DNA from: Candidatus Sulfopaludibacter sp. SbA3
GTDB taxonomy: Bacteria; Acidobacteriota; Terriglobia; Bryobacterales; Bryobacteraceae
Length of the DNA stretch: 24,091 bases
Assembly (NCBI GenBank): GCA_900290315.1
Contig: OKRF01000159.1
Span: forward strand, 5,012 to 29,102
Reading direction: 5' to 3'
Shown: one piece after another, positions 5,930 through 12,372 of the stretch
Numbering within the stretch: the first letter of the stretch is position 1
How the letters are laid out: every line of letters begins with the position of its first letter
Made by a program: the position numbers and the translations under genes
The notes under the pieces: model-generated
Databases searched by the model: none
What the model was told of the DNA's origin: nothing
What the model saw: the letters and a program-made list of their open reading frames with translations, nothing else

Positions 5930-7129
5930 TTGCTGCAATCAGTTGCCATCTCGGGCTTCGCGGCTCTTCCGGCGTTCGCTTCACCGGCGCCTCAAATTCA
6001 GAACGACTCTTCGCAGCAGAGTTTTCAAAGTCAACTGCAGGAGAGTTCCGATAGTTACTCGTCCGATACCAGCTCGGACGCGCCTCCCGCACCTCCAGCC
6101 AGAAGTCCGGACCGGTCCAGAGACCGTTCTAAACCGGCGCAATCCAGCAACGACTTTGCCGCCGGGGCACCTGCGATCGCTCCCGCAGGCCCCGGCGGTA
6201 GCCTGCCCCTTAGCCTGCAACTGCAACCCGATGCGCGAGGCGACCTGCGCAACGCGAAGGCAGGCGCGAATGCGGACCAGGCTGGGGCAGCGGACGCGGA
6301 GGCGGCACACACCACGCAACTGAACGGCACAGGTCTTCCGCAAGCAAAGGATTTTGCCGGTGACCTGGCATTCGCCCTGCGGCTGACTCCACAGGAAACG
6401 TTACCTGCCACCGCGGGGAAGTCCGAGACCGTTCAGTCCGTTGCTCCGAAGCCGCAGCCTGCTGCCGGCGCATCGGACAATCAAGCGAAGAACGACGACC
6501 AGCAGCAGGACGCCGATACTCCGGCCGAAAAGCACTCTCCACGCACCGGGGCGCTCGTGGCCTCCGAGCCCGTGACGGCTCAGTCTCATGGAATCGACTC
6601 GCTGGCGTTTCCGGTGCCCCACACCGTGGTGAAAGCGGCGGCGCCGGAGCCTGCGAGAACGGAAGCCGTCACTGCAACAGCACGCCCGCCGCTGCAAGTG
6701 GAAGCTCAACCAGTCCCGCGATCCACGCAAGGCATGTCCCTGCAAATCTCATCGGGCGACGACACCAAAGTGGATGTCCGCCTGGTGGAACGCGCCGGCG
6801 AGGTCCGCGTGGCCGTGCGCACTCCCGACGAAACGCTGGCGAGGACCATGCGGGAAGACCTGGGCAGTCTCACCGGCAAGCTCAGCCAGACGGGCTTCGC
6901 CACCGAATCGTGGGCACCTGCACGATCCGGCTCGTCCACGTTCTCCGAACAACATAGCCCCTCCGGCAACCAGGATGGCGGGAGCGGCCAGCAGCAACAG
7001 CAGCAACAGGAATCGCAACAAGAACAGCAGCAGGGCCGCGGACAGCGTCCCGCCTGGCTGGAAGAATTCGATAACTCATTGGCGGACAGCCGCCAGAACA
7101 GGACTCCTTTATGGCAACCTCACCGTTAG
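5930..7129 (+). CDS. fliK: FliK-like flagellar hook-length control protein
   Basis: The 399-residue product has a long, disordered, Pro/Ala/Ser-rich N-terminal two thirds and a small globular C-terminal part (about residues 267-325: LQISSGDDTKVDVRLVERAGEVRVAVRTPDETLARTMREDLGSL) that matches the FliK C-terminal hook domain. A Gln-rich tract (about 350-370) and a short charged tail follow. FliK is exported and measures hook length, then switches FlhB specificity. The only plausible start is TTG at 5930: the frame opens after a TGA at 5879 and has no earlier ATG or GTG, and no clear ribosome-binding site is seen. The 3' end overlaps flgD by 19 bases. The name is based on the C-terminal pattern plus context with flgD and flgE. 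Confidence 0.8.
   Translation: MLQSVAISGFAALPAFASPAPQIQNDSSQQSFQSQLQESSDSYSSDTSSDAPPAPPARSPDRSRDRSKPAQSSNDFAAGAPAIAPAGPGGSLPLSLQLQPDARGDLRNAKAGANADQAGAADAEAAHTTQLNGTGLPQAKDFAGDLAFALRLTPQETLPATAGKSETVQSVAPKPQPAAGASDNQAKNDDQQQDADTPAEKHSPRTGALVASEPVTAQSHGIDSLAFPVPHTVVKAAAPEPARTEAVTATARPPLQVEAQPVPRSTQGMSLQISSGDDTKVDVRLVERAGEVRVAVRTPDETLARTMREDLGSLTGKLSQTGFATESWAPARSGSSTFSEQHSPSGNQDGGSGQQQQQQQESQQEQQQGRGQRPAWLEEFDNSLADSRQNRTPLWQPHR
6988..7040 (+). repeat. CAG/CAA glutamine-rich tract in the fliK-like gene
   Basis: Imperfect runs of CAG and CAA codons encode a Gln/Glu-rich stretch (QQQQQQQESQQEQQQ). The repeat unit is three bases, so slippage would change length but not frame. Confidence 0.75.
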
Positions 7130-7422
7130 GCCTTTTATCCAATTCCGCGCCGCCACCGGCCACCGGCACGAACGCTTCGTCCTCATCCTCCGCCACCGGA
7201 CTGGGTAGCGCAGCGCCCACCGAGCAGATGTTTCTGCAGTTGCTGATCGCGCAGATCAAGAATCAGGATCCGATGAGCCCGCAGGACAATTCGCAGTTTG
7301 TGGCGCAACTCGCGCAGTTCAGCCAACTCGAACAGACCATCGCCATCCGTCAGGACAGCGACACGCTGGTGACTGACGCCTCGCAGGCGGCGGCGAGTAC
7401 GACGCAGTCGGGGGCGGCTTAG
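7111..7422 (+). CDS. flgD: Short hook-cap protein FlgD (N-terminal domain only)
   Basis: The 103-residue product contains the conserved FlgD N-terminal domain: FLQLLIAQIKNQDPMSPQDNSQFVAQLAQFSQLEQ at about residues 41-75. FlgD caps the growing hook and directs FlgE polymerisation. Typical FlgD is about 220 residues with C-terminal Tudor and FnIII-like domains; here the protein ends shortly after the conserved segment with a Ser/Thr/Ala-rich tail. The ATG at 7111 has an AGGA element upstream. The start is inside the end of the fliK-like gene (19-base overlap in another frame), so the two are probably translated from one message. flgE follows after a palindromic repeat. Confidence 0.87.
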   Translation: MATSPLGLLSNSAPPPATGTNASSSSSATGLGSAAPTEQMFLQLLIAQIKNQDPMSPQDNSQFVAQLAQFSQLEQTIAIRQDSDTLVTDASQAAASTTQSGAA

Positions 7423-7430
7423 AGCATGCA

Positions 7431-7491
7431 ACCGCTCCCTCACGGCCGCGGCTCTGACGCGCTTCGGAGCCGCGGCCGTTAGGAAGCGGCC
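7431..7491. repeat. Dispersed palindromic repeat between flgD and flgE
   Basis: The left part ACCGCTCCCTCACGGCCGCG (to 7456) and the right part GGAGCCGCGGCCGTTAGGAA (7466-7491) form an inverted repeat with a perfect 13-base core (7442-7454 with 7467-7479). The left part matches the element at 22402-22475 at 24 of 26 positions. It could form a strong hairpin inside the hook operon. Confidence 0.8.
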
Positions 7492-7526
7492 GAGGTGGTC
7501 CCTGGTCAAAACATCTCAGGAGAAAT

Positions 7527-8798
7527 ATGTTCAGTTCATTTTCAACCGCTCTTTCCGCGCTAAATGCCACTTCGACCGCCATCGACGTAGTAGGCAACAA
7601 CCTTGCGAACCTCAACACCACGGGTTACAAGGACGTGGAGACGTCGTTCCAGGATCTGATGACCCAGGCGGGATTCTCGGGCAACAGTTCACAGCAGATC
7701 GGCATGGGCACGGCTCCCCCGCTCACCATCCGCGAATTCAGCCAGGGCTCCATTGAGACCAGTACCGGCGCATACGATTGCGCGATTCAGGGCAACGGCT
7801 TCTTCGTGGTGCAGGACACTAGCGGCGCCCAGGAATACACGCGCGCGGGCAACTTCCAGTTGGATGCCAACGGCAACCTGATCACCGCCACGGGAGACAA
7901 TGTGCAAGGCTGGACCGCGGCCAACGGCGTACTGAACACCAGCGGCGCCATTTCCGGCATTCAGCTTCCCATTGGAAAGATCCAGCAGCCGAGCGCTTCC
8001 ACGCAATTCTCCCTGGACGTGAACCTGAACGCCGCCGCGGCCAACGGCTCCACGAATGCCACCTTCTCCACGCCGGTTCAGTTGATCGATTCCTTGGGCA
8101 ACCCCATTAACGCCACCGTGACCTTCACCAAGGACGCCACCACTCCGTTGCAGTGGGATTACCAGGTGAGTGTCCCCGGCAACGCCACCACAGGCGGCAC
8201 TCCGGGAACTCCTACAAACCTGCTCTCCACCCCGGGCGTGCTGACATTCGATGCCAACGGCAACCTGACCAGCCCCGCCGCTACGGCTGGACTGGTCCCC
8301 ATTACGATCGCGGGTCTCAGCGACAACGCCGCGGACCTCACGGTGAACTGGAATCTGTACAACAACGACGGCAGCAGCAAAATCACGCAGTTCTCCCAGG
8401 CCTCCGCCGTTTCGGCCACTACCGAGGATGGCATGCAGGCGGGTCAATTCACCGGTGTCTCGATCGGCGATGGCGGCCAGATCACGGCGAAATACTCCAA
8501 TGGCAACTCCATCGTGCTGGGCCAGGTGGCCATGGCGGCCATCGTCAATCCGCAATCTCTGGTAGCCGTGGGCAACAACAACTACATCACCACAGCCTCT
8601 ACCGGAGCTCCCACCATCGGCACCGCCAATACTGGTGGACGCGGCCAGATTCTGGGCGGCTCGCTGGAGCAATCCACCGTGGATATCTCCACCGAGTTCA
8701 CCAACCTGATCACCCTGCAGCGCGCCTACGATGCCAATTCCAAGGTGGTCACGACTACCGATCAACTCACGCAGGACACGGTGAACCTGATGAGGTAA
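7527..8798 (+). CDS. flgE: Flagellar hook protein FlgE
   Basis: The 423-residue product has the axial-protein N-terminus MFSSFSTALSALNATSTAIDVVGNNLANLNTTGYK, the block YDCAIQGNGFFVVQDTSGAQEYTRAGNFQLDANGNL, a variable central D2-type region with VNLNAAAA and PINATVTFTKD, and the C-terminal helix STVDISTEFTNLITLQRAYDANSKVVTTTDQLTQ. It builds the extracellular hook. The length is usual for FlgE. AGGAGAAAT immediately before the ATG is the clearest ribosome-binding site in the cluster, fitting a highly made structural subunit. Upstream lie flgD and a palindromic repeat; downstream is a second short palindrome before fliN. Confidence 0.96.
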   Translation: MFSSFSTALSALNATSTAIDVVGNNLANLNTTGYKDVETSFQDLMTQAGFSGNSSQQIGMGTAPPLTIREFSQGSIETSTGAYDCAIQGNGFFVVQDTSGAQEYTRAGNFQLDANGNLITATGDNVQGWTAANGVLNTSGAISGIQLPIGKIQQPSASTQFSLDVNLNAAAANGSTNATFSTPVQLIDSLGNPINATVTFTKDATTPLQWDYQVSVPGNATTGGTPGTPTNLLSTPGVLTFDANGNLTSPAATAGLVPITIAGLSDNAADLTVNWNLYNNDGSSKITQFSQASAVSATTEDGMQAGQFTGVSIGDGGQITAKYSNGNSIVLGQVAMAAIVNPQSLVAVGNNNYITTASTGAPTIGTANTGGRGQILGGSLEQSTVDISTEFTNLITLQRAYDANSKVVTTTDQLTQDTVNLMR

Positions 8799-8800
8799 GA

Positions 8801-8827
8801 ACCGCCGGCAAGACCGCCGGCGGTACC
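8801..8827. repeat. GC-rich palindromic repeat between flgE and fliN
   Basis: ACCGCCGG (8801-8808) and CCGGCGGT (8817-8824) form an 8-base stem with an 8-base loop just after the flgE stop. A near copy lies at 3225-3251. There is no T run, so it is not a classical terminator; it may attenuate or stabilise the message. Confidence 0.65.
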
Positions 8828-8837
8828 GGCAACTCCT

Positions 8838-9095
8838 ATGGCTGAAACTGCGATTGAAGAAGTAGCGCTTTACCTGGATGTCCCGCTGGACGTCGAAGTG
8901 GAACTGGACCGGCGAATTCTTACGGTGCGGCAGATCCTGGACCTGGATCAGGATCACGTGATCCGCATGAACCGCTCCGCCGGCGAGAACCTGGACGTGC
9001 GCATCGGCGGAGCGCTCATCGGATTCGGCGAAATCGTGGTCAATGAAGCCACCACTACCGGCATCCGCATCACGGACTTCAAACACAACGACTGA
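8838..9095 (+). CDS. fliN: Flagellar motor switch protein FliN
   Basis: At 85 residues this is a minimal FliN made almost entirely of the SpoA domain: LYLDVPLDVEVELDRRILTVRQILDLDQDHVIRMNRSAGENLDVRIGGALIGFGEIVV. FliN forms the base of the cytoplasmic C ring with FliM and FliG and takes part in switching and export-apparatus docking. No long N-terminal extension is present. The start ATG lacks a clear ribosome-binding site because a palindrome fills the flgE-fliN spacer. fliO starts one base after its stop. No fliM or fliG lies in this window. Confidence 0.92.
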   Translation: MAETAIEEVALYLDVPLDVEVELDRRILTVRQILDLDQDHVIRMNRSAGENLDVRIGGALIGFGEIVVNEATTTGIRITDFKHND

Positions 9096-9096
9096 T

Positions 9097-9411
9097 ATGG
9101 AAATGTTGCAGCAGATGGTGTCGGTGGCGGTGGTGCTCGGCCTCTTGGGCGGCACCTTGTGGTGGCTGCGCCGCCGCGGCCTGGCCCAGGTTTCGGGTTT
9201 GCCTGGACTGCCGCGCCGCAAGTCCGCCGCACTCCTGCAGCGCGTGGAACGGCTCTCGCTCTCTCCCACCCACTCGCTCCACCTGGTGCGCCTGGCGGAT
9301 CGCGCCATCCTCATAGCGTCTTCGCCATCGGGTTGCCAGGTGGTGGAAAGTTCGCCCTGGTCCTACCTGGAAAAGACGCAACTGGAGAAGGTCGTGGAGC
9401 AACGGCCGTGA
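9097..9411 (+). CDS. fliO: Flagellar export assembly protein FliO
   Basis: The 104-residue product has one N-terminal membrane helix (MVSVAVVLGLLGGTLWWL) followed by a basic RRRG stop-transfer region and a cytoplasmic domain with the FliO-like pattern LLQRVERLSLSPTHSLHLVRLADRAILIASSPSGCQVV. FliO is a chaperone-like factor for assembling the FliP ring of the export gate. It sits between fliN and fliP, its usual place. It begins one base after the fliN stop and its stop overlaps the fliP GTG start (GTGA). FliO is poorly conserved, so the name depends on context as well as pattern. Confidence 0.85.
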   Translation: MEMLQQMVSVAVVLGLLGGTLWWLRRRGLAQVSGLPGLPRRKSAALLQRVERLSLSPTHSLHLVRLADRAILIASSPSGCQVVESSPWSYLEKTQLEKVVEQRP

Positions 9412-10130
9412 AACTCCTGGTAGCCGCTTCACTTTTCCTGAGCGCCGCCCATGCGCAGACCGGGCCGCTGCTTGGCGCCAACCTGAAAGACGGCGGTCAA
9501 GCGATCAGCGCGCCTATGCAGATCGTCATTCTGCTCACGCTGTTGACGCTGCTGCCGGCCGCGGTGATGTCGGTCACGCCGTTCCTGCGCATCGCCGTGG
9601 TACTGCACTTCCTGCGGCAGGCGTTGGGAACGCAGACCGCTCCTTCCAACCAGGTGCTGCTCGGGCTGGCGCTCTTTCTCACCATCCTGGTGATGCAACC
9701 GGTGGCGACAGACATGTACCACCAGGGTTGGGAGCCCATGGAGCAGGGCAAGCTCAGCGCATCCTCTGCCTACGAACAGGGCATCAAGCCGCTGCACCAT
9801 TTCATGATTCGATTCGCCCGCGAAAAGGACATCCGCCTGTTCGTCGAGATGACGCACACTCCGGCGCCGCGCACGCCCGCCGAGCTGGACATGAAGATCC
9901 TGGTGCCCGCCTACATCCTTTCCGAACTCAAAGCCGGCTTCCAGATCGGGGCCGTCCTGTACCTGCCGTTCCTGGTGATCGACCTGGTAGTGGCCAGCGT
10001 TACGGTGTCCATGGGCATGATGCAACTGCCGCCGGTGATGCTCTCCGCACCTTTCAAGGTGCTGCTGTTCGTGCTGGTGGACGGCTGGAACCTGGTGGTG
10101 GGCTCCTTGATGAAAGGCTTCTATTCGTAA
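9408..10130 (+). CDS. fliP: Flagellar export gate protein FliP
   Basis: The 240-residue product starts at GTG (9408) in a GTGA overlap with fliO. It has a signal peptide (VKLLVAASLFLSAAHA), as many FliP proteins do, and the family's core: ILLTLLTLLPAAVMSVTPFLRIAVVLHFLRQALGTQTAPSNQVLLGLALFLT, then ILVPAYILSELKAGFQIGAVLYLPFLVIDLVVASVTVSMGMMQLPP and the terminal FKVLLFVLVDGWNLVVGSL. FliP5-FliQ4-FliR1 forms the helical export gate in the cytoplasmic membrane. The frame is open further upstream, but that part is antisense-quality sequence overlapping fliO. Its stop shares one base with the fliQ ATG. Confidence 0.97.
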   Translation: MKLLVAASLFLSAAHAQTGPLLGANLKDGGQAISAPMQIVILLTLLTLLPAAVMSVTPFLRIAVVLHFLRQALGTQTAPSNQVLLGLALFLTILVMQPVATDMYHQGWEPMEQGKLSASSAYEQGIKPLHHFMIRFAREKDIRLFVEMTHTPAPRTPAELDMKILVPAYILSELKAGFQIGAVLYLPFLVIDLVVASVTVSMGMMQLPPVMLSAPFKVLLFVLVDGWNLVVGSLMKGFYS

Positions 10131-10399
10131 TGAGCAGCGATTTTGTGGTCCACATCATCCGCGACGCGCTGCTGATGGCCTTCTGGCTTAGCGCCCCCAT
10201 CCTGATGGTGGGGTTCGCCATCGGCATCGTGATGAGCCTGATTCAGATTGTCACGTCGATTCAGGATTCCGCGTTCAACACCGTGCCGCGCCTGGCGTCC
10301 GTGCTGCTGGCCATCCTGCTGGCGTTGCCGTGGATGCTCAACAAAGCCACCACATACGCCAGCTCCATTCTGGGGAACCTCAGCCGCTATGCACGGTAA
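10130..10399 (+). CDS. fliQ: Flagellar export gate protein FliQ
   Basis: The 89-residue product is the standard FliQ length, with two hydrophobic hairpin helices (about residues 11-39 and 53-77) and the conserved stretch GIVMSLIQIVTSIQDSAFNTVPRL. It is part of the FliP-FliQ-FliR export gate. The ATG at 10130 shares its A with the fliP stop codon (TAATG). The stop lies 11 bases inside the fliR coding sequence, so the three gate genes appear translationally coupled. Confidence 0.96.
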   Translation: MSSDFVVHIIRDALLMAFWLSAPILMVGFAIGIVMSLIQIVTSIQDSAFNTVPRLASVLLAILLALPWMLNKATTYASSILGNLSRYAR

Positions 10400-11187
10400 C
10401 GCCATCCTGCCCCTGACCACGCTGTACGCATTCATAGTGGTGCTGGCGCGTGTGACGGGAACCATGGTGTTTGCGCCGATTCCCGGGTTTTCGGCCGGCC
10501 CCGAGCCCGTAAAGATCATGATGGCGCTGAGCCTCACGATCGCGCTGGCCCCGCTTTGGCCGGCCATCACCGCCGTGCCGAGCCTCGGTTTGCTGGCGGG
10601 TTGGATGCTGTCTGAGGCAGCGCTGGGAATCACCATCGGGCTGGTGGTCGGTTTCCTTTCCGAAGCGCTCGCGATGTTCGGCCAGATTGTGGGTTTGCAG
10701 GCAGGCTATTCTTTCGCCTCCACGGTGGACCCCAACACGCAAGCCGATTCGGGAATCTTCATCGTGCTAAGCCGATTCGGGAATCTTCATCGTGCTTTCG
10801 CAGGCCATCGGCGGGCTGCTGTTCTTCGCACTGGGGCTGCACCGCGATGTCATCCGCGCGTTCGCCGGCAGCCTGCAGAGCCAGCCACCGGGCTCGTTCG
10901 CCATCTCGCCGGTGACGGCCGACGCAGTGATCCGCCTGGGATCGACGATCTTTTCCACCGGACTGCGGCTGGCGCTGCCCATCGTCGCCTTGCTGGTGAT
11001 GGTGGATCTCGCTCTGGCCCTGCTGGGGCGCATCAATTCGCAATTGCAGTTGTTGACGCTGGCATTCCCGGCCAAGATGATGGGCGCGCTGACATTGCTC
11101 GCCGCCATCGCAGTCCTCTTCCCGCGAGTCTACGCGGCCTACGCCAGCCGACTTTTCCAGGCGCTGCCAGGAGTGACGGGGCGATGA
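10389..11187 (+). pseudogene. fliR: Flagellar export gate protein FliR, frame broken by a 28-bp tandem duplication
   Basis: The ATG at 10389 opens a FliR-like protein (LYAFIVVLARVTGTMVFAPIPGFSAGPEPVKIMMALSLTIALAP, then LVVGFLSEALAMFGQIVGLQAGYSFASTVDPNTQADSGIF). At 10741-10796 a 28-base unit occurs twice in tandem, which shifts the frame. The typical C-terminal half (SQAIGGLLFFALGLHRDVIRAF ... LLVMVDLALALLGRINSQLQLLTLAFPAKMMGALTLL) continues in another frame to a stop at 11187. Removing one copy gives a continuous 256-residue FliR of normal length. As written, translation would run out of frame to 11324, inside flhB, giving about 311 residues with a nonsense half. FliR is needed for the export gate in studied species, so this lesion should block flagellar export if real. 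Confidence 0.9.
10741..10796 (+). repeat. fliR: Perfect 28-bp tandem duplication in fliR
   Basis: Bases 10741-10768 and 10769-10796 are identical (unit begins AAGCCGATTCGG and ends ATCGTGCT). The unit length is not a multiple of three. The two copies are adjacent with no intervening base. Confidence 0.97.
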
Positions 11188-11195
11188 AAATCTCC

Positions 11196-11297
11196 ACTCA
11201 CCGCAGAGCCGCAGAGAACAAAGAGAAAACGCGGAGAAGGCAGTCTGAAATGTATTCTCTGCGCTTCCTCGGCGTCCTCCGTGGCTCTGCGGTGAGC
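11196..11297. repeat. Dispersed inverted-repeat element between fliR and flhB
   Basis: The outer arms CTCACCGCAGAGCC (11197-11210) and GGCTCTGCGGTGAG (11283-11296) are perfect 14-base inverted repeats enclosing about 72 bases. Inner arms GCAGAGAA (11211-11218) and TTCTCTGC (11255-11262) also pair. The 'CACCGCAGAG' type is widely dispersed in environmental bacterial genomes. It carries no coding sequence and separates fliR from flhB, otherwise the largest gap in this half of the operon. Confidence 0.8.
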
Positions 11298-11316
11298 TCT
11301 TTGAGCCCGCTTCCCA

Positions 11317-12369
11317 ATGGCTGATCCGCAAAAGACCGAACAGCCGACAAAGAAGCGGCTGGACAAAGCTCGCGAAGAGGGTCAGTATCCTTCCGCGCGG
11401 CAGTTCATCGGCGGCGTGCAGTTCTGCGTCTTTGTGTTTTTGCTGCAAAAACGGGGGCACGATTGGCTGGAGGGTACGGCGCAGGCCATGCGGCGGCTTT
11501 TGGAGCGCGCGTTCTCTCCCGAACTGAGCGCGCAGGACCTGGTCAAAGTCAGCTTCAATTTGGCCTATCGCTGCTTTCTCCCGCTACTCGAAGCTGGCGC
11601 GCTGCTGGTGGTGCTGACCCTGGCGCTGCAACTGGGCGTCACCAAGATGGGCTTCACGATAAAAAAGCTGGCGCCCGATTTCAAGCGGCTCAGCCCCATT
11701 TCGAAACTGAAGCAACTGCCGCATCAGAATCTGCCGGCGCTGGTGCAGGCATTGATCCTGCTACCCCTGTTCGGAGGCGCCATCTACGCGGTGGTCACCG
11801 ACCAACTGGATACGTACATGGCACTGCCCCTGGCCAGCGTCACCGCCGGCGTGCGCCAGGTCACCGATAGCCTGCAGGGCCTCCTGTGGAAGGGCGCAGC
11901 GCTCTTCTTCGTCTTTGGCTGCGTGGAACTGTTCCGCGAAAAGCGGCGCCAGATGAGCGAATTGCGCATGAGCAAGCAGGAAATCAAAGACGAAATGAAG
12001 GAGAGCGAAGGCAATCCGCAGATCAAGGCCAAGATCCGCGGCCTGCGCCGCGACCAGGCGCGCCAGCGCATGATGCAGGCCATCCCCACGGCCACCGCGG
12101 TGGTGGTGAACCCCACTCACTTCGCCGTCGCCCTGCGCTACGATCCGCAGACCATGGTCGCGCCGCTGGTGGTGGCCAAGGGCAAGAACTACCTGGCGCT
12201 GCGCATCCGCCAGAGAGCCATCGAGAACCAGATACCGCTGATGAAAACCCCGCCGCTGGCGCAGGCGCTGTACAAGACCGTGAACGTGGGTCAGGAGATT
12301 CCACCCAACCTCTACCGCGCGGTGGCCGAGATTCTGGCTTACATCTTCAAAGTGATGAACAGGAAATAG
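11317..12369 (+). CDS. flhB: Flagellar export switch protein FlhB
   Basis: The 350-residue product begins MADPQKTEQPTKKRLDKAREEGQ, the usual FlhB start. Membrane segments lie at about 28-45, 87-110, 142-165 and 183-205. The cytoplasmic domain contains MSKQEIKDEMKESEGNPQIKAKIR and the autocleavage site NPTH (VVVNPTHFAVALRYD, about residue 265), followed by PLVVAKGKNYLALRIRQRA and a C-terminus typical of the family. FlhB autocleavage between Asn and Pro switches export from rod/hook to filament substrates, guided by FliK. No clear ribosome-binding site precedes the ATG, which follows an inverted-repeat spacer. flhA starts 3 bases after its stop. Confidence 0.97.
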   Translation: MADPQKTEQPTKKRLDKAREEGQYPSARQFIGGVQFCVFVFLLQKRGHDWLEGTAQAMRRLLERAFSPELSAQDLVKVSFNLAYRCFLPLLEAGALLVVLTLALQLGVTKMGFTIKKLAPDFKRLSPISKLKQLPHQNLPALVQALILLPLFGGAIYAVVTDQLDTYMALPLASVTAGVRQVTDSLQGLLWKGAALFFVFGCVELFREKRRQMSELRMSKQEIKDEMKESEGNPQIKAKIRGLRRDQARQRMMQAIPTATAVVVNPTHFAVALRYDPQTMVAPLVVAKGKNYLALRIRQRAIENQIPLMKTPPLAQALYKTVNVGQEIPPNLYRAVAEILAYIFKVMNRK

Positions 12370-12372
12370 CAA

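Noticed and set aside
6988..7040. CAG/CAA tract as a phase-variation switch in the fliK-like gene
   Set aside because: The unit is three bases, so gain or loss would keep the frame; at most it changes Gln tract length.
7689..9314. Minus-strand open frame of 541 codons opposite flgE, fliN and fliO
   Set aside because: It covers three well-supported plus-strand flagellar genes, and its translation is Gly/Arg/His-rich low-complexity sequence.
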